DNA of 43,823 nucleotides from Lachnospiraceae bacterium UBA7160 (GTDB lineage Bacteria > Bacillota > Clostridia > Lachnospirales > Lachnospiraceae): contig DKWE01000036.1 of NCBI GenBank assembly GCA_002491565.1, positions 1 to 43,823 of the forward strand. Reading direction: 5' to 3'. The notes beneath the pieces were generated by a model. That model saw only the letters and a program-made list of their open reading frames with translations. It ran no database searches and was not told the DNA's origin. This document shows, piece after piece, positions 40,799-43,823 of the stretch (position 1 is its first letter; every line of letters starts with the position of its first letter). The position numbers were made by a program, and so were the translations under genes.

Positions 40799-40838
40799 AA
40801 CAGGGGCTGCAAAGCGGCTCCTGTTTGTGCTACTTTCT
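40799..40838 (+). terminator. Strong terminator-like hairpin upstream of acsV
   Basis: AACAGGGGCTGC (40799-40810) pairs with GCGGCTCCTGTT (40814-40825) over an AAA loop, 12 bp with two G-U pairs, followed by TGTGCTACTTTCT. The U-run is interrupted, so efficiency is uncertain. It stands about 175 bases before acsV, where conditional termination would separate acsV from the acs genes. Confidence 0.6.
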
Positions 40839-40875
40839 AACAGTTCAGATAACTGTTCTATGTCCTTTTCAGCAT

Positions 40876-40933
40876 TTACAAATGAAATCTTGCGCAAAAT
40901 GGCAAAATTGGAGTTCCGGTTTATCCGGGGCAG
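40876..40933 (+). repeat. Copy B of the ~58-bp dispersed repeat (acsE-acsV gap)
   Basis: This is the plus-strand counterpart of 29146-29203 (47 of 58 identical, no gaps). It lies between the terminator-like hairpin and the acsV ribosome binding site and points toward acsV. By chance its peptide-like frame is the same as that of acsV, so a careless start choice would fuse it to the protein. Confidence 0.75.
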
Positions 40934-41000
40934 GGGAGGACGGACAGTTACCAGTACCATACCATCCTGCAGAGGATGGCGGTTACAGGAAAGGATCATT

Positions 41001-42929
41001 ATGTATAAGGTAACATTTTGGTTTGAAAACGGCGACGCTGTCGAAGCATTTGCTGCGGAGGGAGAGAATCTCCTGGAGGTAGCGCGGAAAACGAATGTAG
41101 CGATCGACGCGCCTTGTTCCGGAAATGCAGCCTGCGGAAAATGTAGAGTAAAATTGCTTGGTGGAGTGCTCGATTCCAAGAAGACACTCCACATTACAGA
41201 CGAAGAGTATGCACAGGGCTGGAGGCTGTCCTGTGTCAGCAAAGTCATTGCGGATGCGGAGATAGAAGTACCGGACATCGCTTCTGCATACAAGAGCAGA
41301 ATGAAGGTGGCGGACCTGGATTCTGCGAAGGAAATTGAGATTTTTGAAAAGACAAAGGCAGATGTGGCAGCTGCCGGGATTTTGTTTGGGAATGATCTTG
41401 AGGTTGTACGTGTCACGATGCATGCGCCGACCCTGGATGACACCATGCCGGATCTGGAGCGTCTGACCTGGGCGGCAGAGGAGGTCTGCGGCACGGAGCA
41501 TGTCAAAATTCCGTTTGTCGTTATGAAGCATATGGCGGAGACGCTGCGGAAGTATGAGTTTGATGTGCAGCTCGTGATTCGGAGAAATGGAGACAAGGTT
41601 GAGGTGCTGGATATCCGCGGGCCGGAAGAAGAAGTAAAGATTTGCGGGCTCGCTGTCGATATTGGGACGACGTCGGTTGCGGCGCTGATCGTTGATATGA
41701 GGACCGGGGCGATTCTCGCCAAGGCATCGACCGGAAACGGGCAGATCCGTTACGGAGCGGATGTCATCAACCGGATTATCGAATCAGATAAGCCGGGCGG
41801 ACGGAAAAAGCTTCAGGACGCGATTGTGAAGGAGACCTTAAATCCGCTGATTGCGCAGATGTGTGCGTCTGCAAAGCTCAAGGCATCGCAGATTTACCGC
41901 ATGTGTGTCGCCGGAAATACGACGATGAATCACCTGCTGGCTGGCGTGTACGCGGACCCGGTTCGGATGGAACCGTATATTCCGACCTTTTTCGAGACGA
42001 CCAGCATCTATGCGCAGGATCTTGATATCCATATCTTCCCGCATGCGCGTGTCCTTATCGCGCCGAATATCGGAAGCTATGTCGGGGGAGACATCACAGC
42101 CGGTACGTTTGCCAGCTGCATCTGGAACAAGCCGACGATGTCGCTGTTCATCGATCTCGGCACGAATGGAGAGCTTGTTTTCGGAAATGAAGAATTTATG
42201 ATGAGCTGTGCCTGCTCCGCAGGGCCTGCTTTTGAGGGCGGCGATATCAGCTGCGGCATGCGTGCAACGGACGGTGCGATTGAAGCCTGCACGATTGATA
42301 AGGAGACGATGGAGCCGACACTGTCGATCATCGGCGAGGAAGGCCAGAAAGCGGTCGGCGTTTGCGGATCCGGTATTATTGACCTGATCAGCGAGCTGTT
42401 CCGCTGCGGCATCATCAATCCGAAAGGGAAATTTATCCGCGAGGGCGCACGGATCCGGCACGATAAATACGGAATGGGAAGCTATGTCCTGGTCTTCCAG
42501 GAGGATGCGGCTTCCGTCAAGGATGTGGAGATTAACGAGGTAGATATCGATAATTTCATGCGTGCGAAGGGTGCGATTTTCTCAGCAATCCGCGTGATGC
42601 TGAATTCGCTTGAGTTCACCGTCGATATGATTGACGATGTCTACGTGGCTGGCGGAATCGGGAGCGGTATTGACATGCGCAACGCGGTGAATATCGGTAT
42701 GTTCCCGGATATTCCGATTGATAAATTCCACTATATCGGCAATTCCTCCCTCTCAGGGGCTTATATTATGCTGCTCTCGAACCAGGCGGAGGAAAAGGTT
42801 CTGGAGGTTTCTCATAATATGACTTACCTCGAGCTGTCGAACGAGCCGACTTACATGGATGAATTTGTGGCATCCTGCTTCCTGCCGCATACGGATGCGA
42901 ACCTCTTTCCGTCGCTGACGTTCAAATAA
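41001..42929 (+). CDS. acsV: Corrinoid protein reductive activator (AcsV, RACE protein)
   Basis: AcsV uses ATP and low-potential electrons to return accidentally oxidised Co(II) corrinoid in AcsC/AcsD to active Co(I). The 642-residue protein has an N-terminal [2Fe-2S] ferredoxin domain with Cys39, Cys45, Cys48 and Cys78 (APCSGNAACGKC and LSCVS), a middle linker, and a large C-terminal ASKHA-type ATPase domain (DUF4445) beginning near CGLAVDIGTTSVAALIVD, with FIDLGTNGELV and VGVCGSGIIDL. ATG 41001 is chosen because GGAAAGGA is 6 bases before it. The frame is open to 40827, but those 58 codons are repeat and hairpin sequence. A DUF3786 gene follows after 16 bases. Confidence 0.95.
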   Translation: MYKVTFWFENGDAVEAFAAEGENLLEVARKTNVAIDAPCSGNAACGKCRVKLLGGVLDSKKTLHITDEEYAQGWRLSCVSKVIADAEIEVPDIASAYKSRMKVADLDSAKEIEIFEKTKADVAAAGILFGNDLEVVRVTMHAPTLDDTMPDLERLTWAAEEVCGTEHVKIPFVVMKHMAETLRKYEFDVQLVIRRNGDKVEVLDIRGPEEEVKICGLAVDIGTTSVAALIVDMRTGAILAKASTGNGQIRYGADVINRIIESDKPGGRKKLQDAIVKETLNPLIAQMCASAKLKASQIYRMCVAGNTTMNHLLAGVYADPVRMEPYIPTFFETTSIYAQDLDIHIFPHARVLIAPNIGSYVGGDITAGTFASCIWNKPTMSLFIDLGTNGELVFGNEEFMMSCACSAGPAFEGGDISCGMRATDGAIEACTIDKETMEPTLSIIGEEGQKAVGVCGSGIIDLISELFRCGIINPKGKFIREGARIRHDKYGMGSYVLVFQEDAASVKDVEINEVDIDNFMRAKGAIFSAIRVMLNSLEFTVDMIDDVYVAGGIGSGIDMRNAVNIGMFPDIPIDKFHYIGNSSLSGAYIMLLSNQAEEKVLEVSHNMTYLELSNEPTYMDEFVASCFLPHTDANLFPSLTFK

Positions 42930-42945
42930 TATAGAAAGAGTAACT

Positions 42946-43581
42946 ATGGAAATCGAAAAGAACAATAATAAAGAGCTGGTTCCTCTGGAGCATTATCTGG
43001 AGCAGTACCATGAGGTGGACCCGGCAGAGATTAGTGCGCGCACAGGAGTCCTCTATGACTCCCAGCGGAGTGTGTTTCAGTTGCGCTTTTTTGGGCGGGA
43101 CTACGAGATCGCTTTTCCGGAATTCGGGGCCAAGTGCCTGGACGAGCAGTATGCCTATGATGCGCTTGCTTCGATGAACCCGGCCAAGATTCTGGCTGTC
43201 CGGTATCTTCTGGAGGGCGTCTCGACAAAGGGCACAGGGAAATTCCTGACTTACCGGGAGGTGCCGTGGGGCGAGGTGTACTACCGTCAGTTCAACGGGC
43301 GCTGTATGATGCGGCTTGCCTACGGCTTTGGCAACCGGCTGGATGCGTTCCGGACTGCGATGGAAGCGATGCATGCACAGCCAGTCAAAGCGGCGGATGC
43401 AGCTTACCAGGTGGAAGTGTTTCCTGGCTATTATGTGCAGTTTCTGCTCTGGGAGGGAGACGAGGAATTCGCGCCTTCCTCACAGATTTTGTTCAGCGAC
43501 AACTTTCCGGCGGGGTTCCACGCAGAGGATCTGGTCGTCATTTGTGACGTGCTGATCACTATATTAAAACAGCTGTCCTGA
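42946..43581 (+). CDS. DUF3786 domain protein
   Basis: The 211-residue soluble protein matches the DUF3786 family. The first half includes VLYDSQRSVFQLRFFGRDYEIAFPE and the centre LLEGVSTKGTGKFLTYREVPWGEVYYRQFNGR; the end resembles VQFLLWEGDEEFAPSSQILFSDNFPAGFHAEDLV. No metal motif or membrane segment is seen. Its position 16 bases after acsV implies co-translation and a role linked to corrinoid protein activation or repair. In my recollection the family is largely confined to anaerobes with corrinoid-dependent methyl transfer. No function is proven, so only the context is informative. Confidence 0.85.
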   Translation: MEIEKNNNKELVPLEHYLEQYHEVDPAEISARTGVLYDSQRSVFQLRFFGRDYEIAFPEFGAKCLDEQYAYDALASMNPAKILAVRYLLEGVSTKGTGKFLTYREVPWGEVYYRQFNGRCMMRLAYGFGNRLDAFRTAMEAMHAQPVKAADAAYQVEVFPGYYVQFLLWEGDEEFAPSSQILFSDNFPAGFHAEDLVVICDVLITILKQLS

Positions 43582-43603
43582 AACACAGCACCATTATCAC
43601 CAA

Positions 43604-43633
43604 AATAGTAGCCTGACTTGTAAGGTTACTATT
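43604..43633. repeat. 10-bp inverted repeat next to the fhs promoter
   Basis: AATAGTAGCC (43604-43613) pairs with GGTTACTATT (43624-43633) with one G-U pair and a 10-base loop. Its right arm runs into the -35 box of the fhs promoter. It could end the acsV-DUF3786 transcript or act as an operator for fhs. Confidence 0.6.
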
Positions 43634-43660
43634 GAAATGTCACAAAATTTCCAGTATGAT
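43632..43660 (+). promoter_or_regulatory. Sigma-A promoter for fhs
   Basis: TTGAAA (43632-43637), 17 bases and TATGAT (43655-43660) lie 46 bases before the fhs start. GGAAAGGAGAAT provides the ribosome binding site. Confidence 0.75.
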
Positions 43661-43706
43661 AGGAGATACAGGTAAATACCATTATAGGAAAGGAGAATGT
43701 TTCAAA

Positions 43707-43823
43707 ATGGGATTCAAAACAGACATTGAAATCGCTCAGGAGACTGTGATGTCTCCGATTACAGAGATCGCTGCAAAGGCGGGGATCGAGCCGAAGTATC
43801 TGGAGCAGTACGGCAACTACAAG
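43707..43823 (+). CDS. fhs: Formate-tetrahydrofolate ligase, N-terminal part cut by window edge
   Basis: Only the first 39 codons are in the window. They read GFKTDIEIAQETVMSPITEI and then AAKAGIEPKYLEQYGNYK, which is the conserved start of formate-tetrahydrofolate ligase. The enzyme attaches formate to tetrahydrofolate with ATP, the second step of the methyl branch of the Wood-Ljungdahl pathway. Its own promoter and upstream dyad suggest separate control from the acs genes. Other methyl-branch genes (folD, fchA, metF) may follow outside the window. Confidence 0.92.
   Translation, partial: MGFKTDIEIAQETVMSPITEIAAKAGIEPKYLEQYGNYK

Larger units (their letters stand above)
40440..41000 (+). other. 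561-base structured gap between acsE and acsV
   Basis: No gene is supported here. From 5' to 3' it holds a 13-bp hairpin (40455-40514), a multi-branched fold (40569-40646), two competing pairings of the same GCTGAA segment (40680-40687 with 40723-40728 or 40768-40775), a 12-bp terminator-like hairpin (40799-40825), a 7-bp hairpin AACAGTT/AACTGTT (40839-40857) and the dispersed repeat copy B (40876-40933). The order resembles a leader with a sensing part and an expression platform. I found no B12-box, T-box or tetrahydrofolate riboswitch consensus, and no convincing promoter. Confidence 0.55.

Noticed and set aside
40440..41000. A cobalamin riboswitch controlling acsV
   Set aside because: Attractive because the target is corrinoid-dependent, but neither the B12-box nor the CCCCCGCAAC-type core was found on the plus strand.
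1..43823. Defence systems, prophage, CRISPR or integrative elements
   Set aside because: No transposase, integrase, Cas, restriction or phage structural gene and no regularly spaced repeat array was seen; apart from the sigma factor region and the small repeats the window is core chromosome.

Overview
The window reads as chromosome of a low-to-mid GC Gram-positive anaerobe, most likely an acetogenic member of the Lachnospiraceae (Clostridia) such as a Blautia- or Marvinbryantia-like species. This rests on three things seen here: Firmicutes-type gene order (tmcAL-pta-ackA-yceD-rpmF-plsX-acpP-rnc-smc-ftsY and ylxM-ffh-rpsP-khpA-rimM-trmD-rplS), strong purine-rich ribosome binding sites, and a complete carbonyl branch of the Wood-Ljungdahl pathway. 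The genus is an inference; no rRNA is present. No tRNA, rRNA, CRISPR array, transposase or prophage gene was recognised.

Layout. 1-1733: the end of an NlpC/P60 cell-wall hydrolase, convergent with tmcAL (tRNA modification). 1734-4311: pta and ackA, the acetate/ATP-forming end of acetogenesis. 4326-11887: yceD, rpmF, plsX, acpP, rnc, smc, ftsY (ribosome, lipid, RNA processing, chromosome and SRP-receptor genes) behind a perfect consensus promoter. 11888-14227: an interruption of the usual ftsY-ylxM-ffh order by a threonine deaminase, a long hairpin and an ECF-like sigma factor gene on the minus strand. 14228-24353: ylxM-ffh-rpsP-khpA-rimM-trmD-rplS, then four signal peptidase I genes around the ribosome-assembly GTPase rbgA, then rnhB, yraN and pgeF. 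24354-30273: prs, a DUF512 radical-SAM-like gene, der, plsY, gpsA.

30274-43823 is the acetyl-CoA pathway region. It opens with a nickel-handling module (a His/Cys-rich CooJ-like protein, CooT and CooC). CO dehydrogenase (cooS), a second CooC, acetyl-CoA synthase (acsB), both corrinoid iron-sulfur protein subunits (acsD, acsC), the methyl-H4folate methyltransferase (acsE), the corrinoid reductive activator (acsV) and a DUF3786 gene follow. The window ends in formate-tetrahydrofolate ligase (fhs), which has its own promoter. Together with pta/ackA the window encodes conversion of CO2-derived CO and a methyl group to acetyl-CoA and then to acetate.

The least explained parts are non-coding. The acsB-acsD gap (361 bp) and acsE-acsV gap (561 bp) are packed with stem-loops, the second ending in a strong terminator-like hairpin. 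An approximately 58-bp repeat, about 81 percent identical between copies, occurs upstream of gpsA and, in opposite orientation, upstream of acsV. A tightly structured inverted-repeat element sits between ilvA and the sigma factor gene.
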